Of a stretch of DNA of 64,000 nt, positions 33,695 through 45,633 are shown piece by piece. The notes under the pieces were generated by a model. The model made no database searches. It was not told the DNA's origin and saw only the letters and a list, made by a program, of their open reading frames with translations. Source of the stretch: Chamaecyparis obtusa. Taxonomy: Eukaryota; Streptophyta; Pinopsida; Cupressales; Cupressaceae. Location: contig BSBK01000765.1 in assembly GCA_027943335.1 (NCBI GenBank), positions 317,001 through 381,000 on the forward strand. Direction: 5' to 3'. The translations under genes and the position numbers were made by a program. The stretch's first letter is position 1. The number at the start of each line of letters is the position of its first letter.

Positions 33695-34509
33695 TCATAT
33701 ATCCTTGATTTTCCAGAGCTGATTATCTTCGGTGGTCGGCTTCTCCACCAGAATTTTGAAGACCTCGTCCTCCTCCTCTGCAGTCCAGACAGAGGTGCTC
33801 CGGGTCCTTGCTATAAAAGCGAATGGTGCTATCCTTCATAACCTTCTTCCATTTCTGCCAATTATACATACACAACATAGACATATTAATACGAAATTCT
33901 CCACCAGAATTTTGTAGACCTCGTCCTCCTCCTCTGCAGTCCAGACAGAGGTGCTTTTTACCTTAGTTATGGTCCTAAACCCCTGCGAATCAGGCGTACC
34001 TAAAGTCCAGACCACAGTCGGAGGAGTGCCAGGGGTTAAGGCCACCTGCCAGTAAAGAAGCACATCTTATCATTCAGAGGATTCTACTACAATGATAATT
34101 TCTGAAATATAATCACTCAAGAATACCTCGTCATTACTGTTAGCCCAGAGGGCTTCTCCAGAATGCTCCGGGTCCTTGCTATAAAAGCGAATGGTGCTAT
34201 CCTTCGTAACCTTCTTCCATTTCTGCCAATTATACATACACAACATAGACATATTAATACGAAATGAATAAATATAACAGACATATGGAATACGAAATGA
34301 ATAAATACCTGAGATGGGTCACTGTGATCAACAGGAACAAGCCTTCGATTTCCATCTTTGATACCCAGATGATAACCATGATGGGCCTTACAGCTGACAA
34401 ACACAAGCTTCTCCTGTCCAGCTGCACCGGCGAAGAGCCCGTTCTGACCATCTGCAACGGCGCAGAGCTTCTGTTGATCATTATCACCGTACTCCTGGCA
34501 GGATGCCAT
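33695..34509 (-). pseudogene. Gene G, fullest copy (three exons, rearranged 3' end)
   Basis: Minus strand: exon 1 is 34509-34309 (67 codons, MASCQEYGDN... to DPSQ), donor GTATTT. Exon 2 is 34222-34127 (32 codons, KWKKVTKDST... to NSNDE), acceptor TTGGCAG, donor GTATTC. Exon 3 starts at 34045 after CTGGCAG (VALTPGTPPT...). All introns are phase 0 and canonical. Exon 3 runs into a duplicated piece of intron 1 and exon 2 (33797-33898), after which the true exon 3 tail and stop (TGA, 33695-33697) follow. The uninterrupted protein would have been about 163 residues. I do not recognise the family; there is no signal peptide or membrane segment. It may be a soluble beta-rich protein, which is an impression only. 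Confidence 0.6.
33797..33898 (-). repeat. Internal duplication breaking the G gene 3' end
   Basis: This segment repeats part of exon 2 and intron 1 (34166-34265) and has been placed within exon 3. The exon 3 sequence around CCACCAGAATTTTG occurs on both sides (33746 and 33901). Short matches (AGCAC and GAA) lie at the joints. Confidence 0.7.
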
Positions 34510-34602
34510 ACTTGCTTATAGTTTAGAAAACAAGATGTAGAAAGCAATGAACAATACAAATGACCGAGTACACTTGCCTTCATAGGTTGTGGTTCGATGG
34601 TG

Positions 34603-34610
34603 TTTATATA
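34603..34610 (-). promoter_or_regulatory. TATA box of gene G
   Basis: TATATAAA on the minus strand lies about 95-100 nt upstream of the exon 1 ATG, with GTGCCC before it. Spacing and sequence fit a plant core promoter. Confidence 0.5.
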
Positions 34611-35147
34611 GGGCACAATAAGGAATATTAGTAAATAAAGATGTATGAGTGGAAGGGAATGGAATAAGTTTTTTCTTTCCTTAAATCTTTAGAGCGGAAT
34701 TTGTTATGAGGGGACGGGAATGGAATAAAAATTTTCTTTCTTTTTTTTTGGAATTTATTCTTGATGTGATAGAGAAAAGATTCAACGAGTTGTTACACAC
34801 TCTGTTAAATTATTAGACCATATAAATTGATAAATATTTATAAAACTATAAGTATGACACTGTCTTCATTGTGTTTCCAAGATAAATTGATAAATTATTC
34901 CTTGGAAAATACTGTCTTCATTGTGTTTCCAAGATAGGTTGATGATTTTGGAGTGGTTGTATTTTTTTTCATTGTCCTTGAAAAATTTTGCAAGATTAGA
35001 TTGTTGTGATTTTGTGAATGATAAATATGTATATATTTTGGTTGCTTATGAGCATAAGCTTTTATAGAAATGTTTGAGTTTTTCCAGTTAAGTGATTCTT
35101 TTATATTTTTCAATCTGAATAGTTTTTGCAATGGGGAACAAAAGGAA
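34611..35147. other. AT-rich spacer with short direct repeats
   Basis: CTGTCTTCATTGTGTTTCCA occurs at about 34861 and again at about 34912. Related GGGAATGGAATAA words recur near 34655 and 34718. No gene is seen. Confidence 0.5.
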
Positions 35148-35309
35148 TAGGGGTATGTGCAGGATCATGGTATGCCAAAAAGTGGCGATGTGAAAAAAAC
35201 TTATTTTCACTCGTCCAAAAGTGCACAAATAGATTTGTTGACTTTTTGGTAGGCCTAGGTGTCAGTACATCTGGCCAAACCAAAACCCAAACCTGAAGGC
35301 ATAATTGGA

Positions 35310-35331
35310 TATCCGATATTATCGGATATTT
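35310..35331. repeat. Short hairpin ATATCCGAT/ATCGGATAT
   Basis: A nine-base stem with a three-base loop, followed by further GATATT words. It lies upstream of the first exon of gene S. Confidence 0.6.
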
Positions 35332-35481
35332 GATAATATTAGATATCTGAGATTTGCCAGTGAATATAAATCATTGTACCCAGTTGTGTTCAATACTTTT
35401 TCATTGCAAAAATGTGAACACAGCTAGGCTTTCAGATATCCAGTCCCAAATCCCCTATCCAATTTTTCCCAAATTGCCCAG

Positions 35482-37745
35482 GTAAGTGAAGCTTCTATTT
35501 TTTATTGTTTTAATTATTTTTTGTTGTTTTTAAATATAAATATATAGTTTTCTATATAAAAATTAAGGTAGCAATAGGTTTTTGTTTTTTTTTAAAAATT
35601 CATTGTAATTATCTTTTTCTTTTTTTCATCTCTATCAGACATGGAATCAGAAAATCCTCCTAATGATCCCGCAAACAATCCAGACCCACCTCCCAACAAT
35701 CCCCCACCTCCAGAAGATGTACCTGTCACAAACCCTCATCGTTTAGAAGATCTAATAGGAGATAATCTAAATGAACTTAGAGGATTTGAAACCGCATATG
35801 CCAATATCCCCACATTGTGCCCCATGTTTACGACATTGAACACAATAATTGAAAATATGGAGAAACTGACACAGCAACATAATGCTGCACTTCTTTGGCA
35901 TGATTCCATGCACACTCAGTTTGACGATGGGCTTGATTATGATCAAGTCATGAACCTAAATATAACAAAACATGACATAGCTAATCTTTTTGTGGATCCT
36001 AAAACCGGTCTAAAAGTAGACCCTAAAAAACCAAGTTGTCAATTAAATGGTGCACAAATAGTGCAATATGGGATAACTTTTGGGACCGTTGGTGGATGGT
36101 TTTTGATAGACCACCTCACAATAATTTGGATGTCCCAATTTATTTTCTTAGAAAATTGTATGGTGAATTTGTGCTTGGTCACAAGGTGGATTATTGGAGT
36201 ATGAGACAGAACCAGGATGTAGGTTTAGGTGCTCTGCAAGATAGGCCATTGGCACAATGGGTGAAATCTCGCACATATGTCCCCCCTCTTGAGATTTCAC
36301 CACTCCCCAGAGTGCAGCATCTAGACATTATTGTTGAGGCCGGCTCACAGACTATTTGAGCCATTTGCACGTTGAGTGATCTACTGGTTACGCAGAGAAA
36401 AACATTGTTGCCTCCTTGTCCTGATGCTTCTAGCACTTCCACGAGCTCACATGTTTGTGTGGCCCACACCTTCGTTATATGCAAGAATATTTGCCTTGGT
36501 CCCCTGACTGATAGTGATACATATAATTTCAGCTTCAATGGGGACGATTCTACACAGCACACTACAAGCACTAAAGCAGCTCATGGAGATGTGCATCAGG
36601 AGCCTACAGTGCCATGGACTCCCACTGTTACAGTAAGGGTAAACCATTCACTTTTTACATTGTTTTTAAATTTTATTGTTCATATTCTTAGTTTTTAAAT
36701 TTTATTGTTCATATTTTTAGTAGAATTTCCTTATAATAATTTCCTAGTTATGTCTTTTTATGTGTTACATTTATGTTCAGTTGATGACAGAGGAGGAGAT
36801 GGCATAGGTGGAGGGGTCCACACTTTCGGCTATATCATTTGGTCTTGACTCTTCCATGGTACATATGTTTTAATGTACTCATTGGTTTCCTTTTAACTTA
36901 TGATAATAGTATATGTACATTATTTTCTAATTTTTATAATCATCTTTTACATACTGATGCAAGTGTCACTAGTTGCCACCGGGGGGCAATGTGAGGTGGT
37001 GGAGGTCTTAGCTGTTGATAAAGGAAAGGTAATTAAGTAATTTAGTTTGTTTATGCATACATGTATACTTGTCAATTGTGCATACTCATTTTTAATTTAC
37101 ATGGTTTATTTGATAGAGAGTAGCATGTGATGATGACTTGAGACCCTATCATCACGATAGAGTCACAGGCATATCCATTCGGAGTGATAGCTCCATGGTA
37201 CGTACATTTCTAAAGTTATTTGTTTGTATTTTTCTATCAAGTATATATAATATGGTCAAGTTATGATAATATGAAGTATCTGTTTGACTTTTGTAGGTCA
37301 CTCCTAGTTTGAGGGAGCCATAACGGCAAGGGTTTGTATCGTTGATGACTCAGCCAACAATCCATGTAGAAAGTTCAATAGAGGTAAGTTTTAATGTTAA
37401 TTCATTTATTTTGTAAACATATATTTGCTACCAAGTTTTTAACATTAAATAGTATAACTCATAGATCAATCTCATGTTCGTAAACATATATAGGTGAGAT
37501 TCATCATTGGTGGCACTATTCCTGCACTATCGAGGACATCTATTAGGTCTCCTGCCTATGGGAGGAGATAGAGAGGCGTGGTATATGAGAGTTGAATTTT
37601 AGTTTAAATTTTATTTATTATTGTTGACTATGATTCTGAATTTTAATCTAACTTGGGATTTCACTTTTATGTTTGAATGCAGGATCCATTAGAGCTGAAG
37701 AGTACTTTAAAGAGGCTCCATTTTGATGATCCACCAGTAGAATAG
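35482..37745 (+). pseudogene. Gene S: decayed eight-exon gene with symmetric exons
   Basis: A 5' UTR intron (35482-35638, GTAAGT to ATCAG) precedes the ATG at 35641. Coding exons: 35641-36632, 36781-36858, 36963-37028, 37117-37197, 37297-37383, 37494-37580, 37683-37745. The six downstream exons are 78, 66, 81, 87, 87 and 63 nt, all multiples of three, and all junctions are phase 0. The first coding exon opens with a Pro/Asn-rich segment, then a helical part, then a tryptophan-rich part (IWDNFWDRWWMVFDRPP). Breaks: a frameshift near 36040-36060, TGA at 36357, TAG at 36805, TAA at 37321, TAG at 37569, and one acceptor (CAA for CAG at 36960-36962). I do not recognise the family. It may be a transposon gene. 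Confidence 0.55.
36661..36720. repeat. 30-bp tandem duplication in a gene S intron
   Basis: Two copies of GTTTTTAAATTTTATTGTTC plus ten further bases stand head to tail inside the intron 36633-36780. Confidence 0.85.
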
Positions 37746-38420
37746 GATGTCCTAGAAATATTTGTAGTTGAAATTTTTATTTTGAGATGTCATATGATGT
37801 ATTTTGAGATGGCGTATGCCACATTGTATCTAGATATGTTGACATATAATCATGAGGACAAAATTATTGTTCATTTTGATATATATAAGAAACTTGATAT
37901 TCGATCCAATTTGTTGATTAGGTGTTCATTTATTCATTGTTAGTATGTAAATATGCTTGTGTGTATGTACTCTTGTGTACAATTTATGCCTTAAGTATAT
38001 TCATGTATATTCAAGTACAATATTCATAACCTAAATTCACGTGTATGGGCTACGTGCATGACTTAAGTGAATTCATGTTGTATGCTTTATAATTATGTGC
38101 TATATGTATGCTTCATTACTTAAGAAAATTTATGTGTATGATTTATGTGCTACGTGTGTTCACACATGTAATTCATCATTTGAGGTATATAAAGATATCT
38201 ATTAGAGTGGTTTCAAGGTTTGTAGACTTACCTTTTACTCCCAATGGCTAAAAGACTTGAAACTAGCCTAATTACATAATCAAACACCATTTTGGCAATA
38301 ATCAATCACTGTTTTGGCCATATCAAAACATATTGGTCTTTTCGACAAAATATCAGTACTCTATCTGTACCCCTACAAATACATTAGGAACACCTAAGAA
38401 ATACGGTCTTGTAGCATGTC
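37746..38420. other. 3' flank of gene S
   Basis: AT-rich with loosely repeated words (ATGTGCTACGTG, ATTCATGT, CTTAAGT) at 37980-38165. No open frame or RNA gene is seen. Confidence 0.4.
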
Positions 38421-38592
38421 ATGGATATCCAATACCTCTCACGGGGTCTGAGTTACGAGCCTGGAAAGTTTTCTGCCCAATCATGCTTAGTCCACCTTAG
38501 GGACACTTTGGTCCAGCGTGGTCCGGAACATTTTACTGACTCAATGGTCAAAATGGGGTTGTGCCTAGCATTAAACCACCCAACTGGAGCTA

Positions 38593-39122
38593 ATGGTGCA
38601 GTCCATTCGGTGCCAAGATGAATGGTTTGGAAGTAATCCATTGGTGCAACTTTCAACTGACCCTCACTCCAAGTTTTGGCATAATAAGAGTATTAAATGT
38701 ATTATGGACATTCTGGAGAACAACAACCTTATCAGTTGGGAAATTTTTAGTAACAACTACGGTCTTCCTGATTATCACAAAAGAACTTACAATGTGATTA
38801 AGAATGCCCGTGCTCCCCTTAACCTTCCCCGCAATACTAATGTGGACTCCCATACGTACCTCTCCTTTCGCTGGAATGATGGATCCGTCCTCCCTAAAGA
38901 TAAAGATAAAGACATCTATAGGCTTCTCAATCATAACACTTCGATTACTGATCACATCAATTCCCTTTGGTATGTTGACACTAGTCCCTTTGACTGGTAG
39001 AAAGCTTTTGAAAAGTTCTGGAAATCTTCTATCCCCCCAAAAATTAAGTGTTTTAGATGGCATCTCATGCTTAATAGATTGCCTATTAGAAGCCATCTTG
39101 TTGACTATGATACTTTCCTGTA
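38593..39122 (+). pseudogene. LINE remnant, 3' end of ORF2 with zf-RVT-like domain
   Basis: The frame from 38593 continues past a TAG at 38998-39000 (WW become W-stop) into KAFEKFWKSSIPPKIKCFRW and LMLNRLPIRSHLVDYDTF. The pattern W..FW....PPKIK.F.W....RLP matches the reverse-transcriptase zinc-binding (zf-RVT) region at the end of plant non-LTR retrotransposon ORF2. The upstream part (WEIFSNNYGLPDYHKRTYNVI) fits the linker between reverse transcriptase and zf-RVT. The reverse-transcriptase core itself and a poly(A) tail are missing, so it is a short dead fragment. Confidence 0.65.
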
Positions 39123-39415
39123 GGCCTAAAACTATAGGAATTACATATGAATTTTCAGACTTGTTTAATTTATTTGAGATTTTTGTCGTAGGCCTAAAAC
39201 TATAGGCACCGATTAAACTTAACTAGTTATTCATAATTCATTTTTTAGGTGTAATATATTTTTCTCTGGCTAATAACTTTTAGGGACAAGGGTGCTTATA
39301 AGGTAGATTTTTTTATCTATAGGCACCGATTGAACTTAACTAGTTATTAATAATTCATTTTTTAGGTGCAAGATATTTTTCTACAAGGGCGCTTATAAGG
39401 TAGATTTTTTTATCA
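39121..39415. repeat. Tandem repeat pair (about 115 and 97 bp)
   Basis: TATAGGCACCGATTRAACTT begins at 39201 and 39318. Each unit ends AAGGTAGATTTTTTTATC. The second unit lacks about 22 bases. A TAGGCCTAAAACTATAGG word occurs before it at 39121 and 39190. Confidence 0.8.
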
Positions 39416-40397
39416 GTACAAAAATTAAGGTGCTTTATAAGGTAGAATTTATTATTTATTATAATGTTATTATGCAAAATATATATTTTTATTTGTATTT
39501 TAAAAGTATATTTTATTAAGAAAAATTAAAATGAATGCAATATTTTATTGAGCTATTTAATCAATGCAAATACATTATAATTATTACTTAATAAATTATT
39601 TTTTATATTAATTTTAAATTATAAATATATGTATAATTATTAAATTATATTATTTTTTATTAAAATTATTAATTTATTTTTACATTATATATTTTATTAA
39701 TGTATGAATAATTATTATAGTATATTAATATACTCCTAATTAAACTATTTTTTAGTAGGTGCAATTCATTCTTAAACAATTTTGCCAACATTTGGGAGGA
39801 ACTACGCTGCAATGCAACATTGATTTTTTTATCACAAATAGAATTTTCTATTTGTATATTATTATTGATTGAAAATCTTTCCTAAATAAAACACAAGAAT
39901 TTATTTTCTAGTTTTACATTTTGTATGTTTATTAAAATGATCAAACTATCATAAATGAATCATATGACATGTAAGGGTGAGCATCAAATTCTAGGTTTGG
40001 TCGACACTTATAGAGATGGCATTTGAATTGTAATTTTTCAATACTATTGTTATGGAAATTTGTGTAAATTGAAATAATTTTAAAAAGTTTTTCTTTAAAG
40101 ATTTTAGTGTTTTTATAATATTTTTGAAATATTTAAAAAAAATTATATTTGTTAAACAGTCATATTTGTTCTTGTCTTTCGTTGATATGATTCTGCATTT
40201 TCAATTAAACACAGCTAAAAAATCAAACTAATAACATAGTTTAACTATAAAAGTGAGTGATGCGCGGGATCGGGAGTAGAAGCAGGAGAAGGTGCGGCTC
40301 TAGTTTGAAACCTAGGGTTTCAATAGTGAGATGGAAGCAGTCTGTAATAGATGGACAAGGGGAGAACTCAACAGATGATGCTGATGATGGTGATGAA
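39416..40397. other. Very AT-rich spacer, no gene
   Basis: Long A/T tracts to about 40250, then a more GC-rich 150 bp (GATGCGCGGGATCGGGAG) leading to the B repeat. The latter could be the left edge of the R duplicate or unrelated flank. No ORF is supported. Confidence 0.4.
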
Positions 40398-41648
40398 TTT
40401 TGGGGTTAGTTTCTCCCTATATCACCCCTGTGTGTGACTCTATGTTGCCGTGCTAGGTCTAGAACTTCTCTCTTATTGGGTGGGTACAGGATTGGATCCT
40501 GCATTGCTGGAGGGTCTTCCTATTTTTCCCTACTCTAGGATTTTGTTGGGGATTTTTTTACGTCGATTCCAACATAATGGTTTCATCCTTGGTGGCTCCT
40601 CTTGCTTCATATTGGTATTCAGGAGGACTATTTCCTCTAGATCTTGGCCTTTCCAGGTGTGGTTTCCTTGGGGCTAGGCTTGTCTAGCTTTGTGCATTGG
40701 TGTGTGGCTTGTCTTCATCGCCTTCCTATCTGTTTTGGAATGCCAATTTGTGGTGCATAGAGGTTTCCCCTATTGGTCATGCTTCACCTTTTGGTTCATG
40801 ATGCTTATCTATCTTAGTTGGTGTGTTGTCTTGTGCCTTGGTGACTTGGGTCTTATGGATGGCCCTCTTCTTTTTGTCTATTGTATTGGAGTTTATTTTA
40901 GTACGCTCTTTTTGTCCCTCCCTTCCCTATTTGTGAGGGTTAGTTTAACTTTTTTTATTTGTTTATTTGGCTGTTGTGGTCGATAGCTGTATGCTGTGGT
41001 GCAAATCCCTATTGAAGTGGGGTTTCAGTCTAAGGCTCAATGGCAGTTGAAGGTTAGTCTTCTTCTTCTCTCTTCTTCCCTTCTTCCTATTGAAGTGAAC
41101 ATTCCTATTGAGATGGAGACATGATCTATTGAGGTGGGAAGGGTTAGTTGGTGGCCTTCTCTACCACTTGGTTCTATGGAGGTTGGCTAGAATATGCTTG
41201 AGTTTTCTATTTCAAATTTCCTCATCTCAACTTTCCCTATTGAGTCGGGTTTCTCACCTTTTTAGGTGTCTAGGAGTATTATCACTGGGCTAGGTCTTTA
41301 TTGGATGGATTGTTATTTTCAAAGGAACTTTTCTTGTATCTTCTTTTTTTTGGTAGGATTTGGTTTGCTGGTTTGGGGAGCCTTCCAAAACCCCACTTCT
41401 CTAATCAAGGTTGACAGAGCCTTTCAAAACCATAATGTCATGGTGCAGCTGAAGCTTAATCTATTTGTGTATTTAAGAATTTTTTTTTTGAATTGTGGTT
41501 TGGTACTGTAGAAGGTTATGGTTCAAGGAATCCTTTAAATCCCCATGATGGTTCTAGGTCCCAAGTTAAAACACAAGTTTTCTTCAAGTGGTTCTTTTTC
41601 ATGCCTTTCTTTCATGTTTGATTGGATCCTAAAAATTTTCAAGGGCCC
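40398..41648. repeat. B repeat unit 1, left part (R)
   Basis: It opens TTTTGGGGTTAGTTTCTCC at 40398 and continues to the A2 insertion. It contains the empty site of element P (AAGGTTGACAG, 41407-41417). The unit resumes at 50371 after A2 and ends at about 50854. Confidence 0.7.
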
Positions 41649-44600
41649 TATTGGTACTCATAAAAATCCATATAGTTTTGAGCCCATAGTCAGAAAGTTC
41701 TCTTAAGGCAATGTTCAGTGCTTCAAAAGAATAGTTTAAAAGACCTAAGTTCAACTGCATACAAAGATAGGGCCTGTTGATTTTTATAGAATGGCACTTA
41801 CGACATGTGCTCTTCGCATTTCATTCAGCATATGCAATTGGTTACAACTCCCAGAATCCAATTCTGACAAGTTTTAAAGATACCCATTTGGAGGCCAGTG
41901 CTCAAATCTGCTCATTGCATTCTATGTGGTTTTCATTGAATGGATTTCTTTGAATGTTTTTATTTGACACCTAGATGATAGTCATGATGAAAGGAATTTT
42001 GTGTCATATTTTAGGCATGAGAGTGTGTCTCCATGTCTGTTTTCAGGTTCCTAAGGGTTTGAATAATCAGCTTACCAGGCCTCTTTTGATTGCATTTTGT
42101 CAAATTTTCTTGAATGTGGGAATGCAGTTTTGAAGTTGCCTACTTTGAGGTCATGCAACTGGTATCCCGTCAGTGGTTACGAGGAATTGAAGGTTGATCT
42201 GTAATATAGACATGGAAATGCTTCCCCTTGATGAGTTTCAGATCATGACCAATCTGATTGATTACTTTGCTCGATTAGTTCCAAGCCTAGTTTATGCATT
42301 TTTACTATGTTTCAGTTCAGGATGTTCTGGAGGCATCAATTTGAAGATTAATTCTTCATAGCCTGTTGATCTTTTCTTGAATCTGATTGTATCCTTGTTT
42401 TCTATGTGTCAGAGAGATTATTTCTCTAGGGTTTCAAACCATCAAGGTTAGGTTTGATGTGATTGCAAGATCAAACAAAAGGTGTTCAATAATGATGAAA
42501 AGTACAAATAGAATAACTTTGCAAAGTAGTCATTATAGCTTTTTAACAGATGCTTGTCTCCAGTTGAGGGTTCTTTTTTGCATTCCTTGCATATGATTCT
42601 TCTGCCAAATTCAGTGGCTCACCCTCAGCTCATCATTTGATATTTTTAATCCATCTCCTTTAGTGGCAGTTTGCAGTGATTTTGATTTGTGTTTGCCAGT
42701 AATTCTGAATGAGCATTTTCTAGTTTTAAAATCTCATGCCCTATTCATCTATAGGAAAATCCCTTTGACATGATGTTTCTCTATAATACAAAGTTTTTAC
42801 TCACCAACTTTCAGCTTCCAAGGATTCATTTTTGTCGGTGATTTAATTGCATGAGTGGGGGTGTTTTATTTAGATTTGGCGACTGGCGAAGTAATAGAAA
42901 TTGAAACTTTTTAAAGTTTTCAGGTGTCCATAATGGATTCGATTGCATTTGCCAATCATTTTGGTTGTGTTTGAGGTTTGGGTGTTTTAATTTGAAATTT
43001 CTTTAGGATGGACCCACTCGGAGTCCAACTTGCTTCATTATTTTGGAGTAGAACTTTGTCGGCTTCATTACATCAAGCCACTGGAAATTGATGAGTTTAA
43101 AGACAAGGCTTGAGGATATCAAAGTGAATTAGAGGACAATGGAGTCGGCTCCAAAGATTATTTTTAACATGATTTTCACAAGCTTCAGAAGGTTCTTTCC
43201 ATAAACATTCTCTTAGCTTGCGCTAGAGATTGGTTTTGACAGTCATTAAAATGTATTAAACACAAAATTATTTTGTGAGATATCACTTTTAGCAAAGACA
43301 GTTGATCATTGTGAGGCCAAATTCAATAATATTACAAAGCAATTAGCATTTTTTAAATGAAGGAATTATGGTCAAGTCTTTTATCAGAGACATTTTTGTA
43401 AATATAACACAAATTATGAAAGCTTATTGAAGCAAGTGTCAAAACAAATCAAGTTGGGAGAACATTATCTTGTTGTTAATATTCTTCAAAGCATGGAGGA
43501 GGCATTTGGATTTCCATTTTTAAATGTAAAGTGTGTTGTAGGCACCAATAACGGGAGTGCATACCTTTCAAATATGGGCTGCAGACTGGTCTTGTTTCAC
43601 GTGAACCAAACAACAAATGGAGGAGGGAGTGCTGCACATTTTTCATCTCCCATGTGAGCATCAAGTGTGAGTTACCCATCAAGGAAAGAGAGCTGCACAT
43701 GTTGGTTGAAGTGGTGTGTTCCATACTACAGATCTCTAAGCTAAGACAAAGTTGTGTGCATTGGGAGGGGTGTGCACACCATTTATCATGGAAAGTATGC
43801 AGTGCCCATCATATTTGTAGGCCTATGAACTATTTTCAGATGCACACAAGTACGTAAGCACAAACAAAATCTTGTTTGCAGACATCTATGTGGGGCTTTC
43901 TGAGAATGGGGTGCATTATGCGGTTAATCCCACATACACCAAGAGGGTAATGGAAACAATGGAGCATGTGCAGGCCTCAAGGAGGGTGTGAGGTTGTTGC
44001 TCACAGGCTTGAAGAGGTAATGAAAGCATGAGGCACACATAGGTATGGGACTATGCATTTGGGATTTTAATCCCACATTTATCCATTAAAATAACTATGA
44101 GTTTTTTAAATACAAGAATACTCAAGTGTAATGTGAAGTGATGAAAACAAAAGAAAACATGTGACTTTGCATTCAGTATGTGGGCCAAGCCAGTGTACTT
44201 CACCTAGGCATGTACTATGGACAAATTTTAAAGGTAAAAGTTATATTTAAAAAGAGTTTAGTCCCACATTCATGGTGGGTAAGAAGAAAATGATGTTTAA
44301 ATAACAAGGTACTCAATACATTAGTGTCTAAGGTGGATGCCCAGTTGGAGGTTCCATACGCGAGAATGAAACCCAAGGTGCTCGGTTAGCAAGTGACATG
44401 GATGGTGATGAGGACAGCGGGCCCCACATGAAAGGTAAGTAAATTTTGACAAAGTGTGTAGGTGTTCATCAATTGCATCAAGATTCATGCCTAAGATCTA
44501 ACAGATGTCATTACCCTGCAAAGAGGAAGTTGCTTGGAGAATAATCACTGTGCTAGAGCGACATGGCGACGTGTGGCACCCGATGTTGTGGCGAGATAGC

Positions 44601-44852
44601 ACAGTTAGGTGCCTGGGTGGACAATACAAGCCAATAAGAATCTCACACGTGGTAGAAGAATGTGCACAGGTCTAACTTGGTGATGAGGTGTTGATCAAGC
44701 CAATTAGATAGTGACACGTGGCACATGGGTCCCACAGTAAATGAAATCTAGTTACCTATAGATTTCCCTATATTTGGAACTAACCCCTCCTTAAAATCAG
44801 TCTTAGGTATATTGATGTCTCATGGAGTGTAAAATCTTTTCTAGAACCAACA
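41649..44852 (+). repeat. 5' LTR of A2 (3.2 kb, internally deleted)
   Basis: Starts TATTGGTACTCAT, ends TAGAACCAACA. The deletion joins GTAAATGAAAT to CTAGTTACC and corresponds to 8160-9328 in A1. It retains a single 18-bp unit (43658-43675). Confidence 0.8.
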
Positions 44853-44855
44853 AAA

Positions 44856-44873
44856 TGGTGACTCTACTAGGGA
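44856..44873 (+). promoter_or_regulatory. Outer primer-binding site of A2
   Basis: TGGTGACTCTACTAGGGA lies 3 nt after the LTR end. It is the best-preserved copy of the TGGCGACTC-type site and supports a Tat/Ogre-like Ty3/Gypsy origin. Confidence 0.55.
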
Positions 44874-45023
44874 GATTATAATAATGAGTAAATAATGCAA
44901 GTTCCAAGTTGAGCTAGACTCCTGACCTAATTATTTCAATTAGTTAATAATCTCTCATTATATTAGAAAATTTCAATATTTCACTACCTAGATTGATTTG
45001 GCCCTTTCGAGTTGCCAACAAAA

Positions 45024-45041
45024 TGGCAACTCTTCTAGGGA
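45024..45041 (+). promoter_or_regulatory. Inner primer-binding-like site of A2
   Basis: TGGCAACTCTTCTAGGGA is preceded by GCCAACAAAA and lies 168 bp after the outer site. Both are followed by related leader sequence (AAATAATGCAAGT / AAATAACACAAGT), so the junction has been duplicated. Confidence 0.5.
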
Positions 45042-45633
45042 AATGTTATGAACAGTTATAAATAACACAAGTATGAGTAGAGATAGACTCTTGGATAGCT
45101 TATTTGTCTATCCAGTGCTTTCCATTAAAGTGTAGAGGAGTTAGATTTAAAATTTTTGATATCATCTCACCAACTTGTGAGTGGTGACTCTGATATCATT
45201 TGTTTGATTAGTGCAAAATTTAGAATAAAAGATATAATGTATCCAGCTCTGATAAACAGTATTTGAAGTTCTAGTGAAGTTTTGTGTTGGCTGGAAGGAG
45301 TATACAGAAATTGAGACAAAGTATTTCCTTCTTCAAGGAGGTGGTGAATCTACAATTATTTAAGCAAAGCAAGCTTCAGATTCAAAGGCTTTCCATTCAG
45401 CAAGTTGAGTTTTAACTTCAACACTTCAAGGTATTTTTGATCTTTATGTGTTTTTACATAAGATCAGTTGTGAAGTATTTTGTTCCCTTTTAAGTGTTTC
45501 AGCACCAATAAGAAGGGAAGAGTGACATAGGACAGTTTCATGTTTCCATGTTGAATATCTTATCATGAAACTTTAAATTTACTATCATAGAGGTTTGAAT
45601 ATTTTGGTATACCTCTTGTAAAGAAAAAATGAG

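Larger units (their letters stand above)
35148..38375 (+). mobile_element. Possible DNA transposon enclosing gene S
   Basis: TAGGGGTA (35148-35155) and TACCCCTA (38368-38375) are perfect 8-bp inverted ends around gene S. Ends of the form TAGGGGT are known in hAT-type elements. The 8-bp flanks (AAAAGGAA and CAAATACA) do not match, and no transposase domain is recognised, so support is weak. Confidence 0.25.
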
